Of a DNA stretch of 64,000 nt, positions 41,327 through 50,830 are shown piece by piece (the first letter of the stretch is position 1; every line of letters starts with the position of its first letter). The notes under the pieces were generated by a model that searched no databases, was not told the DNA's origin, and was given only the letters and a program-made list of their open reading frames with translations. The DNA is from Vibrio cortegadensis (GTDB lineage: Bacteria > Pseudomonadota > Gammaproteobacteria > Enterobacterales > Vibrionaceae): the NCBI RefSeq assembly GCF_024347395.1, contig NZ_AP025472.1, positions 310,001 through 374,000 of the forward strand. The letters are read 5' to 3'. The position numbers were made by a program, and so were the translations under genes.

Positions 41327-42679
41327 ATGCATATTCATATCTTGGGTATTTGCGGTACCTTCATGGGTGGCGCTGCCATTTTAGCCCGTCAATTAGGCCA
41401 CAAGGTCACTGGTTGCGATGCCAATGTTTATCCTCCAATGAGCACTTTGCTCGAATCTCAAGGTGTGGAAATAATCGAAGGGTTTGACCCTGCTCAATTG
41501 GAGCCCCGTCCAGATTTAGTGGTGATCGGTAATGCGATGAGCCGTGGTAATCCTTGTGTCGAATATGTATTAGACAACAACTTAAGGTACACCTCTGGGC
41601 CTCAATGGTTACAAGAGTTCTTATTGCATGATCGTTGGGTATTGGCTGTCTCTGGTACGCACGGAAAAACGACCACGTCGAGCATGTTGGCGTGGATCTT
41701 AGAAGATTGTGGTTACGCTCCGGGTTTTTTAGTCGGTGGTGTATTAGGTAACTTTGATCAATCAGCTCGCTTAGGCGAAAGCATGTTTTTTGTGGTTGAA
41801 GCGGATGAGTACGACAGTGCCTTTTTTGATAAGCGCTCTAAGTTTGTCCACTACCACCCAAGAACCTTAGTGATGAATAACTTAGAGTTTGATCATGCGG
41901 ATATTTTTGATGATCTAGAGGCGATCAAGCGTCAATTCCACCACTTAGTGAGAACCGTTCCGAGCAATGGGCGTATTTTCTCACCAAAACAAGATGCTGC
42001 GATTCATGACGTACTTGATCGTGGTTGCTGGAGCGAACAAGAGAGCAGTGGCCTAGGCGGAGAGTGGCAAGCCGAGAAAATCGTTAACGACGGATCGGAA
42101 TTTAATGTGCTTTTCCAAGGTGGGTTAGCCGGCCGTGTTAAGTGGGATCTTGTTGGCGATCATAATGTCGATAATGCCCTAATGGCGATTGCCGCGGCGA
42201 GACATGTCGGCGTTACCCCTGATCTTGCGTGCGAATCTTTGGCCAAGTTTATCAATACTAAACGCCGTTTAGAGCTAAAAGGGGAGATCAATGGAGTCAC
42301 CGTATATGACGATTTTGCACACCACCCAACCGCGATTGAACTGACGTTGGGCGGCCTGCGTAACAAAGTGGGTGACAGTAAAATTATTGCGGTATTAGAG
42401 CCACGTTCAGCAACCATGAAGCGAGGCGTACACAAAGAAACACTCGCCGCCTCGTTAGCAAAAGCGGATTCCGTTTATCTATATCAACCGGATAATATCG
42501 CGTGGTCGGTTCAAGATGTGGCTGAGCAGTGCATTCAACCTGCTTTTACCAGCGCTGAGATGTCGGAGTTTGTGGCTAAAATTGCCGCTGAAGCTAAGCC
42601 GGGCGATCAAATTCTAGTGATGAGTAATGGTGGCTTTGAAGGGATACACGACAAGTTGATTGCTGCATTGTCTGTTTAA
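41327..42679 (+). CDS. mpl: UDP-MurNAc:L-Ala-gamma-D-Glu-meso-DAP ligase
   Basis: Murein-recycling ligase that attaches the recovered tripeptide to UDP-N-acetylmuramate. It has 450 residues. MHIHILGICGTFMGGAAIL at the N terminus is the UDP-binding motif, GTHGKTTTSSMLAWI near 111-125 is the ATP P-loop, and DDFAHHPTAIELTLGGLR near 327-344 is the C-terminal Mur ligase motif. It starts after GGAAGAG. It is divergent from fbp. Confidence 0.97.
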   Translation: MHIHILGICGTFMGGAAILARQLGHKVTGCDANVYPPMSTLLESQGVEIIEGFDPAQLEPRPDLVVIGNAMSRGNPCVEYVLDNNLRYTSGPQWLQEFLLHDRWVLAVSGTHGKTTTSSMLAWILEDCGYAPGFLVGGVLGNFDQSARLGESMFFVVEADEYDSAFFDKRSKFVHYHPRTLVMNNLEFDHADIFDDLEAIKRQFHHLVRTVPSNGRIFSPKQDAAIHDVLDRGCWSEQESSGLGGEWQAEKIVNDGSEFNVLFQGGLAGRVKWDLVGDHNVDNALMAIAAARHVGVTPDLACESLAKFINTKRRLELKGEINGVTVYDDFAHHPTAIELTLGGLRNKVGDSKIIAVLEPRSATMKRGVHKETLAASLAKADSVYLYQPDNIAWSVQDVAEQCIQPAFTSAEMSEFVAKIAAEAKPGDQILVMSNGGFEGIHDKLIAALSV

Positions 42680-42693
42680 TTCGTCTGCTCCTA

Positions 42694-42721
42694 TTTGTTA
42701 AGCAGCATTTGTTAAGTAGCT
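42694..42721. repeat. 14-base direct tandem repeat between mpl and ubiX
   Basis: TTTGTTAAGCAGCA (42694-42707) is followed by TTTGTTAAGTAGCT (42708-42721). It lies in the 169-base gap between two plus-strand genes. No function is evident. Confidence 0.65.
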
Positions 42722-42848
42722 ATGATTGGTAGAGTAGGAATGACACTCTTATTGATGAAATAGCCGTAGGCGAGTATTCTTCGCCATCATTAAATTTACT
42801 CATGGATTCGCTTTTGGCTGATCCATATGAGTTTAGTATGGGATAGTT

Positions 42849-43490
42849 ATGGCACCTTGTGACTCGAAAACCATCACCCTTGCATTCACTGGCGCGTCTG
42901 GTGCGCCTTACGGATTAAGATTGCTAGAGTGTTTACTTGCGGCGGATTATCACGTCTATTTATTGATCTCTTCGGCTGCGCGAGTGGTTATGGCGACAGA
43001 GCACGATCTCAAGCTTCCTAGTGGACCTGATGCTGCAAAAACAGCGCTAGTAAAGCATTTGAATTGCGATGCGGAAAAGCTAACCGTATGTGGCAAAGAT
43101 GACTGGTTCTCTCCAGTTGCATCGGGTTCTGCGGCACCTAAAAAAATGGTGGTATGCCCTTGTTCAGCAGGAAGCGTGGCCGCGATTGCACATGGAATGT
43201 CTGATAATCTGATAGAAAGAGCAGCAGATGTGGTGATGAAAGAGCGTGGGCAACTGTTGTTGGTGGTGCGTGAAACCCCATTTTCAACTCTGCATTTAGA
43301 AAATATGCATAAGCTTTCGACCATGGGTGTCACTATCATGCCTGCGGCTCCAGGTTTTTATCATCAACCTAAAACCATTGAAGATCTCATCGATTTCATG
43401 GTGGCACGAGTGCTTGATCATCTTGGTATTGAACAAGGTTTAGTGCCTCGTTGGGGTTATGATCAGCGAGTTGTGAAGCCTGAATCTTGA
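42849..43490 (+). CDS. ubiX: Flavin prenyltransferase UbiX
   Basis: Makes the prenylated FMN cofactor for the decarboxylase UbiD in ubiquinone synthesis. It has 213 residues, slightly longer than E. coli UbiX. The flavoprotein motif LAFTGASGAPYGLRLLECLL is near 10-29, CPCSAGSVAAIAHGMSDNLI near 100-119 and RETPFSTLHLENM near 140-152. No ubiD is in the window. Confidence 0.95.
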   Translation: MAPCDSKTITLAFTGASGAPYGLRLLECLLAADYHVYLLISSAARVVMATEHDLKLPSGPDAAKTALVKHLNCDAEKLTVCGKDDWFSPVASGSAAPKKMVVCPCSAGSVAAIAHGMSDNLIERAADVVMKERGQLLLVVRETPFSTLHLENMHKLSTMGVTIMPAAPGFYHQPKTIEDLIDFMVARVLDHLGIEQGLVPRWGYDQRVVKPES

Positions 43491-43532
43491 TCCTTATGGC
43501 TTATTGATCTAATTACCATTACAATTCGACTT

Positions 43533-43638
43533 ACTCATCGGGGGGCCAGTCATTCATTTTGTGGATGATCAGCTGAGATCAAGCATCTGCTTGGGACCCG
43601 TAAACCTGAACCGGATAATGCCGGCGTAGGAATTGAGT
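43533..43638 (+). promoter_or_regulatory. TPP riboswitch (THI element) controlling thiBPQ
   Basis: Conserved THI-box blocks are visible: CATCGGGG near 43536, CTGAGA at 43573-43578, and GTAAACCTGAACCGGATAATG (43600-43620) with CCGGCGTAGGAA after it. Arms ACTCA (43533-43537) and TGAGT (43634-43638) make P1. TPP binding should reduce expression of the thiamine importer. The fold was judged by motif order, not computed. Confidence 0.93.
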
Positions 43639-43704
43639 TTGGAGCAACCTTTTCGTATTCCTCCCTCAAGTCCTGTGTCGTACCTACTACAAGGAAAGCG
43701 AACA

Positions 43705-44697
43705 GTGAAAACCACTCTAACCGCAGTAGCACTTGCTACCATCACCTCTTTTTCGGCGTCTGCCGCTGATAACACACTGACTATTTATACTTATGACTCT
43801 TTTGCATCAGAGTGGGGCCCGGGTCCGGCTGTTGAGAAAGCATTTGAATCTAAATGTGGTTGTGATGTGAATTTTGTCGCCCTTGATGATGGTGTGTCGA
43901 TCTTAAATCGTCTGCGTCTTGAAGGCTCAAATACCAAAGCGGATATCGTATTGGGTTTGGACAACAACTTAATGGTAGAAGCGAAGAAAACCGGTTTATT
44001 GACCGAGCATCACGTTGATACCTCTTCTGTTGCTTTGCCAAAAGGTTGGACAGATACGACGTTTGTTCCTTATGACTTCGGTTACTTTGCCTTTGTATAC
44101 AACACTGAGAAATTGGCCAATCCACCGAAAAGCTTGAAAGAGCTGGTGGAAGAACGTGATGACTTGAAAGTGATTTATCAAGACCCACGAACTTCAACTC
44201 CGGGCCAAGGTTTGATGCTGTGGATGAAGTCTGTTTATGGCGACAATGCGAGTGATGCATGGAAAAAATTGGCTAAGAAAACGGTCACAGTAACGAAAGG
44301 TTGGTCTGAAGCTTACTCGATGTTCTTAGAGGGCGAGTCTGATTTAGTGCTCTCTTATACGACCTCTCCGGCTTACCATATTATTGCTGAAAATGAGACG
44401 AAGTATGCGACAGCGGATTTTGCAGAAGGGCATTACACTCAAGTTGAAGTCGCGGCAAAAGTGAAGGGCTCGAACAATGAAAAGCTGGCGAATGAGTTCA
44501 TGAATTTCATTTTAAGTGATGACTTCCAATCGGTCATGCCTACCGGGAACTGGATGTACCCAGTTACAAATGTCGCCTTGCCAAAAGGGTTTGAAACACT
44601 CTCTTTACCAAAGCAAGCATTAAGCTTCAGTGCAGAAGAGGTGGCTGAAATGCGTAAGCCTTGGATCCGTGAATGGCAACATGCGCTCACTTTTTAA
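43705..44697 (+). CDS. thiB: Thiamine-binding periplasmic protein
   Basis: Substrate-binding protein of the thiamine/TPP ABC importer. It has 330 residues. The start is GTG at 43705 after AAGGAAAG, giving signal peptide MKTTLTAVALATITSFSASA; an upstream in-frame ATG at 43633 lies inside the riboswitch P1 and was rejected. LTIYTYDSFASEWGPGPAVE near 25-44 and GLDNNLMVEAKKTGL near 90-104 match TbpA. It is first in the thiBPQ operon. Confidence 0.95.
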   Translation: MKTTLTAVALATITSFSASAADNTLTIYTYDSFASEWGPGPAVEKAFESKCGCDVNFVALDDGVSILNRLRLEGSNTKADIVLGLDNNLMVEAKKTGLLTEHHVDTSSVALPKGWTDTTFVPYDFGYFAFVYNTEKLANPPKSLKELVEERDDLKVIYQDPRTSTPGQGLMLWMKSVYGDNASDAWKKLAKKTVTVTKGWSEAYSMFLEGESDLVLSYTTSPAYHIIAENETKYATADFAEGHYTQVEVAAKVKGSNNEKLANEFMNFILSDDFQSVMPTGNWMYPVTNVALPKGFETLSLPKQALSFSAEEVAEMRKPWIREWQHALTF

Positions 44698-44719
44698 TAC
44701 TAATTAGTCAATAGAATTA

Positions 44720-46342
44720 ATGAATTCAGTTCCTAAAGTTGGATTATGGGTCGCGATAGTTATCGCGACCTTTGTTCTTTGTGCTCTGGCTGCACTTTTT
44801 CAGTATGCGCCTTCGCTAGAGCTTTCTAGTGTTTGGTCTGATCCCTATTATCGTCATGTGACCAAATTTAGCTTTTATCAAGCCGGGCTCTCAACGTTAC
44901 TGAGTGTCGGTTTTGCTATTCCTGTGGCGCACGCTCTGTTTCGTCGCCAGTTTTTTGGTCGTTCATTATTACTCAAATTATTCGCGTCAACATTGGTGTT
45001 ACCAGTGCTAGTGGGGGTATTTGGCTTATTGGCGATTTATGGAAATAGTGGTTTGCTTGCCAGCTTATTTGCGTGGTTTGAACATCAATTACCGTTTTCT
45101 ATTTACGGCCTAAATGGCATTTTACTGGCGCATGTTTTTTTTAACCTGCCTTATGCTAGCCGTTTATTATTACAATCTTTAGATGCGGTTCCAGCCGAGC
45201 AACACAAGCTATGTGCTCACCTTGGAATGAGTCATTGGGATAAATTTAAGTGGGTTGAATGGCCTAGATTACGACAGCAACTTCCTCATGTGTGTGGCTT
45301 AGTGTTCATGCTCTGTTTTACTAGCTTTGCAACGGTGATGGCTCTAGGCGGCGGCCCCAAATCCACCACTATCGAACTGGCTATCTACCAAGCGATTAAG
45401 TTTGATTTTGATTTGCAATCTGGTGCGTTACTGGCGGTATGGCAAATGCTGTTATGTGGGGTGTTATCGATGTCAATTCAACGCTTATCAAAACCAATAT
45501 CGGTATCCAATGGGCAGGTCAGTCGCAATACCTTTATGACCCGAGATTCGATGGCGGCTAAATGCTGGGATGGCTTTTGGATCATGGGTGTCTCAATGCT
45601 CGTATTACCTCCATTATTGATGGTGGTACTCAGTGGCATGAATGTGAAAGCGTTGTCGGTGTTGAGCGATATGAGCTTTTGGCTAGCCATGTTCTCTTCC
45701 CTTAAGATCGCCATCTTAGCCAGCGGGTTGTCATTGATCTCGGGGATGGCCATCCTATTGACGAGTCGAGCGTGGCGATTGCGTTCTCAAAGCTTGAAAG
45801 CCGATGGTATCGAACTGGTCGGGACGATTATTCTCGTGACGCCAGGGTTAGTCATTAGTACGGGGCTATTTTTACTATTGCGTAATGTCACGGACGTATT
45901 CAGCATTGCCCCGATGATTGTCATTGGCGTGAACAGTTTAATGGCATTGCCATATGTGATTAAAACTTTATCTCAGCCTATGCTGCATATTGCGCAGCAG
46001 TACCAATTATTATGCCCAAGTCTTGGAATGAGTGGGTTCTCACGTTTTCGCCTTGTGGAGTGGCGAGCATTACGCAAGCCTATCGCTAATGCATTTGCGC
46101 TGAGTTTTATGCTGTCTGTTGGCGATTTAAGTGCGATAGCTCTTTTTGGTAGCCAAGAATTTAGAACCTTACCTCTCTACCTTTTTCAGTTATTAGGCAG
46201 TTATCAAATGGAGGCTGCTGCCGTGGTCGCTTTGAGCTTATTACTGCTGTGCGTGGCGTGCTTCTCCATCATTGAACGTGCATTTCAAGTGACGCCTAAG
46301 GCGAAAAACTCCCGTCCACAGGCGGTTAAGGAATATTTATGA
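44720..46342 (+). CDS. thiP: Thiamine ABC transporter permease
   Basis: Inner-membrane permease of the thiamine importer. It has 540 residues in two fused permease halves, with about twelve helices. Each half has the EAA-type loop ALGMSHWDKFKWVEWPRL-like (HLGMSHWDKFKWVEWPRLRQ near 168-187 and SLGMSGFSRFRLVEWRALRK near 434-453). It overlaps thiQ by four bases. Confidence 0.95.
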   Translation: MNSVPKVGLWVAIVIATFVLCALAALFQYAPSLELSSVWSDPYYRHVTKFSFYQAGLSTLLSVGFAIPVAHALFRRQFFGRSLLLKLFASTLVLPVLVGVFGLLAIYGNSGLLASLFAWFEHQLPFSIYGLNGILLAHVFFNLPYASRLLLQSLDAVPAEQHKLCAHLGMSHWDKFKWVEWPRLRQQLPHVCGLVFMLCFTSFATVMALGGGPKSTTIELAIYQAIKFDFDLQSGALLAVWQMLLCGVLSMSIQRLSKPISVSNGQVSRNTFMTRDSMAAKCWDGFWIMGVSMLVLPPLLMVVLSGMNVKALSVLSDMSFWLAMFSSLKIAILASGLSLISGMAILLTSRAWRLRSQSLKADGIELVGTIILVTPGLVISTGLFLLLRNVTDVFSIAPMIVIGVNSLMALPYVIKTLSQPMLHIAQQYQLLCPSLGMSGFSRFRLVEWRALRKPIANAFALSFMLSVGDLSAIALFGSQEFRTLPLYLFQLLGSYQMEAAAVVALSLLLLCVACFSIIERAFQVTPKAKNSRPQAVKEYL

Positions 46343-47043
46343 TTCAGCTTTCAAATGTCCAATATGACTACCATCATGAAGGATTTGAATTTGACCTAAT
46401 TGCGAAGCAAGGTTCTATTGTGGCGCTGATGGGGCCAAGTGGTGCTGGTAAATCAACGTTACTCAGTTTGGTTGCTGGTTTTATTGACCCAAGTGATGGG
46501 GATATTCGTGTTGATGGGTCGTCTGTTCTCGGACAAGAACCTTACTTGCGACCACTTGCGATGTTGTTTCAAGAACACAACTTGTTTGCTCACTTGTCCG
46601 TTCGAGAGAATATTGGCCTAGGGCTTCATCCGGGGCTTAAATTGACCGCAGATCAAGTGAAGCAAGTGAATGATGCCGCCCTGCAAGTTGGTGTCGCTGA
46701 CATGTTAGATCGCTTGCCTGAGCACTTATCGGGAGGCCAAAGACAGCGTGTCGCACTGGCGCGTTGTTTTGTACAGCCTCATCGAGTTTGGTTGTTAGAT
46801 GAACCGTTTTCGGCGTTGGACCCGATTCTTCGTGCCGAAATGCTCAATCTTGTTAAACGACTTGCCGCAGAAAGAGAGATTACGGTTGTGATGGTGACGC
46901 ACCATATTAGTGATGCCAAAGCCATTGCCAGCCATTTTGCATTCTTAGCTCAAGGTAAGGTGATGTTGTGTGAGCCTATTGAAAACCTTAAGGCAACCCA
47001 TGACAACAATATGTTGAGTGACTTTGTGAAAGCGGGGGAGTAG
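46339..47043 (+). CDS. thiQ: Thiamine ABC transporter ATPase
   Basis: ATPase of the thiamine importer. It has 234 residues. Walker A GPSGAGKSTLLSLVAG is near 32-47, signature LSGGQRQRVALARCF near 130-144, Walker B VWLLDEPFSALDP near 150-162 and the H-loop MVTHHISDAKAIA. It starts at the ATG overlapping the thiP stop (ATGA). Confidence 0.95.
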   Translation: MIQLSNVQYDYHHEGFEFDLIAKQGSIVALMGPSGAGKSTLLSLVAGFIDPSDGDIRVDGSSVLGQEPYLRPLAMLFQEHNLFAHLSVRENIGLGLHPGLKLTADQVKQVNDAALQVGVADMLDRLPEHLSGGQRQRVALARCFVQPHRVWLLDEPFSALDPILRAEMLNLVKRLAAEREITVVMVTHHISDAKAIASHFAFLAQGKVMLCEPIENLKATHDNNMLSDFVKAGE

Positions 47044-47123
47044 CAACCTGCCTTTCATTTCGCTTATTCGTCTTTATTGAGTCGAGGTGTTTTTTCTTCG
47101 CATTATGATTATGTTTCAGGCAT

Positions 47124-47153
47124 AAAAAATGGCTGAACCTGTCAGCCATTTTA
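47124..47153. terminator. Bidirectional terminator between thiQ and darP
   Basis: ATGGCTGA (47129-47136), ACCTG loop, TCAGCCAT (47142-47149), with A residues upstream and T residues downstream, placed between convergent genes. Confidence 0.88.
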
Positions 47154-47178
47154 TTGTATTCACTAAAGTGAAAGCGTA

Positions 47179-47709
47179 TTAATCTTCACTTCCTTCATGT
47201 AGCTCTTTTAGAACTTGGAAGATTTCACGTGAAGATTTCGGTGCTTTTTTCGCAGCCTTCTCTTTGTTTGCTTGACGAGCAAGCTGACGTAGACGTTGGC
47301 GATCCGCCGATGGGTATGTTTCCATCACCTCTGCGATAGCACTGTCACCGTTCTCAATAATACGATCACGAGTCTGTTCAAGCTTGTGCAATGTAGCCGT
47401 CGCTTGTGAGTGCTTGTTACGAACTTTATCAAGAGCTGCTTGAATCGGTTCTGGATCGACGAAACGCATCAACTTGCCAATATATTGTAGCTGGCGACGT
47501 CGAGCTTCATTTTTAAAGCGTTGCGCGTCCTTGATTGCTTCAGCAAGATCTTCCGTCAGTGGAAATTTAGCCAGTACTGATGGTTTTAGCGAGATTAACT
47601 CTTCGCCTAAAACTTGCAGTGCTTCCATGTCTTCCTTCATCTCGGTTTTGCTGACCCAGATGATCTCTTCTTCTGGTTCCCAAGGCGCTTTTTGGTTTTT
47701 ACGTGCCAT
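47179..47709 (-). CDS. darP: Ribosome biogenesis factor DarP (YjgA)
   Basis: Helical protein acting in late 50S maturation in E. coli. It has 176 residues. EEIIWVSKTEMKEDMEALQV near 14-33 and MRFVDPEPIQAALDKVRNKH near 82-101 are typical of DUF615. The lysine/arginine-rich C-terminal part fits rRNA binding. It lies next to pmbA, as in E. coli (mpl-yjgA-pmbA), with thiBPQ placed before it here. Confidence 0.94.
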   Translation of the reverse strand: MARKNQKAPWEPEEEIIWVSKTEMKEDMEALQVLGEELISLKPSVLAKFPLTEDLAEAIKDAQRFKNEARRRQLQYIGKLMRFVDPEPIQAALDKVRNKHSQATATLHKLEQTRDRIIENGDSAIAEVMETYPSADRQRLRQLARQANKEKAAKKAPKSSREIFQVLKELHEGSED

Positions 47710-47828
47710 GTTTGTATGCCTATATCACTATCTCAAACGAATATATCCCTATTTTAGCAAGAATCGTGGGGAGAAAGCGAAATTCTTGTTATCCTAATCA
47801 ATATTGATAGCAAATAGTTAGATTGAAT

Positions 47829-49172
47829 ATGGATGTAAGACAGCAAGTCGCTCAACAACGCGTTGAGTTAGAAGCCGCAGTAGCAAAAGCTTTGGATATG
47901 GCAGCAGTCAGTGCTGATGCTGCAGAAGTCGCGATTACTAAGAGTACTGGACTTAGTGTTTCGACTCGTATGTGTGAAATCGAGAATGTTGAGTTTAATA
48001 GTGATGGTGCGCTAGGGATCACGGTTTATCGAGGTCAACGTAAAGGCAGTGCGTCTACATCCGATCTTAGCGAAAAAGCGATTCAACAGACGGTTGCAGC
48101 TGCACTTGATATTGCTCAGTACACTTCAGAAGACCCTTTTGCAGGCCCTGCACCTAAAGAATTGATGGTGAAAGAGATCCCAGATTTGGATCTGTTTCAC
48201 CCTGATGAACCAAACCCTGATGCGGCGGCGGAAATTGCCATTGCAGCGGAACGCCAAGCTCTTGCTTACAGTGACAAAATTAAGCAAAGCGATGGTGCTA
48301 GCTACGACAGCCATTACGGTGTGAAGGTTTATGGTAATAGTCACGGGTTATTAGCCAGCTACGCTTCAAGTCGTCACAGCACAAGTTGTTGTGTGATTGG
48401 CGAAGGCAAAAATGGTGAGATGGAGCGAGATTACAGTTATACCCTTGCTCGTCACCGTGATGATTTGTGGACGCCTGAGAGAGTAGGCCAAGAAGCCGCT
48501 GAAAAGACGGTCAGCCGATTAGATGCGAAAAAGCTGTCAACAGGTCAATACCCAGTGATGTTTGCTGCTGATGTGGCGACAGGCTTAATGGGGCACCTTG
48601 TTGGCGCGATCAGTGGCGGCAGTCTATATCGCAAAGCGTCATTCTTACTGGATCACTTAGGTAAAGAGATATTACCGGATTGGTTTAATGTATGTGAGAA
48701 ACCGCATGTATTAAGAGGTTTAGCTTCAAGCCCTTTCGATAGCGAAGGTGTATTTACCCAAGATCTCGATATTATTACCGATGGTGTACTCTCTACTTAC
48801 TTATTGACGAGCTACGCTGCGCGTAAAATGGATATGACGCCAACGGGTCATGCTGGTGGCATCCATAACTGGTTTGTGAAATCGACAGGTCAAAACTTTG
48901 AGCAGATGCTAAAAGAGTTAGGCACGGGCTTGTTCGTTACTGAAGTAATGGGCCAAGGTGTAAATACCGTTACCGGTGATTACTCTCGTGGCGCAGCAGG
49001 TTTCTGGGTTGAAAATGGTGAGCTTCAGTTCCCTGTGTCTGAAATTACGATTGCGGGTAATCTGAAAGATATGTTCAAGCAGATTGTCGCAGTGGGTAAT
49101 GATGTGGAGACACGCTCTCAAATCCAAACAGGTTCTATTCTACTCGAATCATTAAAAATTGCGGGTGAGTAA
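47829..49172 (+). CDS. pmbA: PmbA/TldE, metalloprotease-family partner of TldD
   Basis: Non-catalytic partner of TldD in modifying and degrading peptides such as microcin B17 and CcdA in E. coli. It has 447 residues from the ATG at 47829 (MDVRQQVAQQRVELEAAVAK); a TTG six bases earlier is less likely. GHLVGAISGGSLYRKASFLL near 257-276 and MTPTGHAGGIHNWFVKSTGQ near 337-356 are typical. The HEXXH zinc motif of TldD is not seen, as expected for this subunit. Confidence 0.94.
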   Translation: MDVRQQVAQQRVELEAAVAKALDMAAVSADAAEVAITKSTGLSVSTRMCEIENVEFNSDGALGITVYRGQRKGSASTSDLSEKAIQQTVAAALDIAQYTSEDPFAGPAPKELMVKEIPDLDLFHPDEPNPDAAAEIAIAAERQALAYSDKIKQSDGASYDSHYGVKVYGNSHGLLASYASSRHSTSCCVIGEGKNGEMERDYSYTLARHRDDLWTPERVGQEAAEKTVSRLDAKKLSTGQYPVMFAADVATGLMGHLVGAISGGSLYRKASFLLDHLGKEILPDWFNVCEKPHVLRGLASSPFDSEGVFTQDLDIITDGVLSTYLLTSYAARKMDMTPTGHAGGIHNWFVKSTGQNFEQMLKELGTGLFVTEVMGQGVNTVTGDYSRGAAGFWVENGELQFPVSEITIAGNLKDMFKQIVAVGNDVETRSQIQTGSILLESLKIAGE

Positions 49173-49199
49173 CACGACTCTCGTGAGTGAGTGAAGATT

Positions 49200-49239
49200 A
49201 AAAAAAGGGGTTGATGCATGTGCATTAACCCCTTTTTTT
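49200..49239. terminator. Bidirectional terminator between pmbA and mgtE
   Basis: AGGGGTTGATGCA and TGCATTAACCCCT (to about 49232) form a long stem around TG, flanked by six A and seven T. It serves both convergent genes. Confidence 0.9.
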
Positions 49240-49286
49240 GATTGGTATCTTATTTCAGTCGCATCATATCGAAATATTGACTGCGC

Positions 49287-50642
49287 TTAGATAAGTATTG
49301 TGGCTAACCCTAAGAATACCGATAGACCGACAACGTCTGTGACGGTTGTGAGCGCCATACCGCCGGCAAGTGCTGGGTCGATATTCATTTTCTTGAGGAA
49401 AATTGGAATCGTCACGCCTGCAATTCCTGCCATGAGCAAGTTCGTCATCATCGCGGCTGAAATAATACCGCCAAGCATCCAATTTCCTTTCCAAGCTACG
49501 ACAATCCCACCGATGATCAGCGCCCAAAGAATGCCGTTTAAAAAGCCAATGGCGGCTTCTTTAAAAAGGAGTTCTCGTTTGTTACTGTCGCCGATATGAC
49601 CGAGTGCTAAACCGCGAATCACTAGTGCAACGGTTTGATTCCCGGCAACACCACCCATTGATGGAACAATGGTCATTAATACCGCAATGGCGGCCATTTG
49701 GTCTAGGGTTGCTTCAAACATGTTGGAAACAGACGCAGCAGCAAGGGCGGCAAGGACATTTGCACCAAGCCATACACTACGACGTCGTGCTGATTTTACG
49801 ACAGGAGCAAAGGTATCTTCGTCATCATCCATACCCGCCATACTCATCATCGAGTGTTCGGCATCTTCACGGATAATATCAACCACATCATCGATGGTGA
49901 TACGGCCAACGAGGTGTTGGTTTTCATCAACGACAGGAGCCGATACCCAGTTACGTCGTTCAAACAGGCTGGCGACATCTGAGTCACTGGCATCAACCGA
50001 GATCGCTTCATCTGCATCATCCATCACCTCAGTAACAGGCACATCGGGTTGAGTTGTCAGCAGTGAAACTAATGATAAGTGGCCAATTAAACGCATTTCA
50101 TCATCGATGACGTAGAGAGCATCCGTGGCTTCGGGTAATTCACCCTTCATACGTAGATAACGTAATACCACATCTACATCGACATCAGCACGAATCGTGA
50201 TTACGTCGGTGTTCATGATCCCACCAGCGGTATCTTCTGGATAAGATAGAGCGGTTTCTACACGAGCACGATCAGCACTGTCCATTTGCGACAGTACTTC
50301 TTTTGAAACTTTATCCGGTAAGCTACGAAGTACGTAAGCGACATCATCGGTATCCATGCCTTCAGTTGCTTCTGCAAGCGTCTCTGGGGCCATTTTGGAT
50401 ACGAGGCCATCTTTTACATCTTCGTTTAATTCATCAAGGATCTCACCATAATCTTCAGGATCGGTGAGTTGCCAAAGTACTTCACGACCTTTACGTGGAG
50501 AAGCTTCCAGCAGGTGAGCAATATCTTCGGGTTCCATGTCCTGAAGTTGGCGGCGGACATGAACAAAACGGCCATTTTCTAGCGCTTCACTAACTTCTTG
50601 GAGGGTTTGGTGAGCTTGGTCGAATTCTAATTGCTCTGCCAT
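49287..50642 (-). CDS. mgtE: Magnesium transporter MgtE
   Basis: Mg2+ channel of the inner membrane. It has 451 residues. The N-terminal cytosolic helical domain (about 1-125) has LEASPRKGREVLWQLTDPED near 44-63. Two CBS domains lie near 130-255, and five membrane helices from about 287 onward end with LTTVTDVVGLSVFLGLATIL, including the pore aspartate. It starts after GGAGGA. Channel closure by Mg2+ on the cytosolic domain is known in the family. Confidence 0.95.
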   Translation of the reverse strand: MAEQLEFDQAHQTLQEVSEALENGRFVHVRRQLQDMEPEDIAHLLEASPRKGREVLWQLTDPEDYGEILDELNEDVKDGLVSKMAPETLAEATEGMDTDDVAYVLRSLPDKVSKEVLSQMDSADRARVETALSYPEDTAGGIMNTDVITIRADVDVDVVLRYLRMKGELPEATDALYVIDDEMRLIGHLSLVSLLTTQPDVPVTEVMDDADEAISVDASDSDVASLFERRNWVSAPVVDENQHLVGRITIDDVVDIIREDAEHSMMSMAGMDDDEDTFAPVVKSARRRSVWLGANVLAALAAASVSNMFEATLDQMAAIAVLMTIVPSMGGVAGNQTVALVIRGLALGHIGDSNKRELLFKEAAIGFLNGILWALIIGGIVVAWKGNWMLGGIISAAMMTNLLMAGIAGVTIPIFLKKMNIDPALAGGMALTTVTDVVGLSVFLGLATILI

Positions 50643-50830
50643 GGTTTCCTCCTAACTCGTTAAACTGATAATGGTTGGAATAGTAACTTAATTTTATGCT
50701 CAAACCACCTCAAAATACTTGTTTCTGCAAGAATTTATTGGCTTTCGGTTCGAGCGAAGATAAGTCTGTTTAAAAATAGAGGTGATGTGGCTGAGATTCA
50801 ATAATAAGTGCAGGAAAGATCTGTGAAAAA

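Noticed and set aside
41176..41487. A 103-codon plus-strand ORF overlapping the start of mpl
   Set aside because: It shares 161 bases with mpl in another frame. Its product matches nothing recognisable, while mpl has its full UDP-binding motif.
43633..43704. Upstream ATG start for thiB
   Set aside because: It lies inside the riboswitch P1 region and would put extra residues before the signal peptide. The GTG at 43705 has a good ribosome site.
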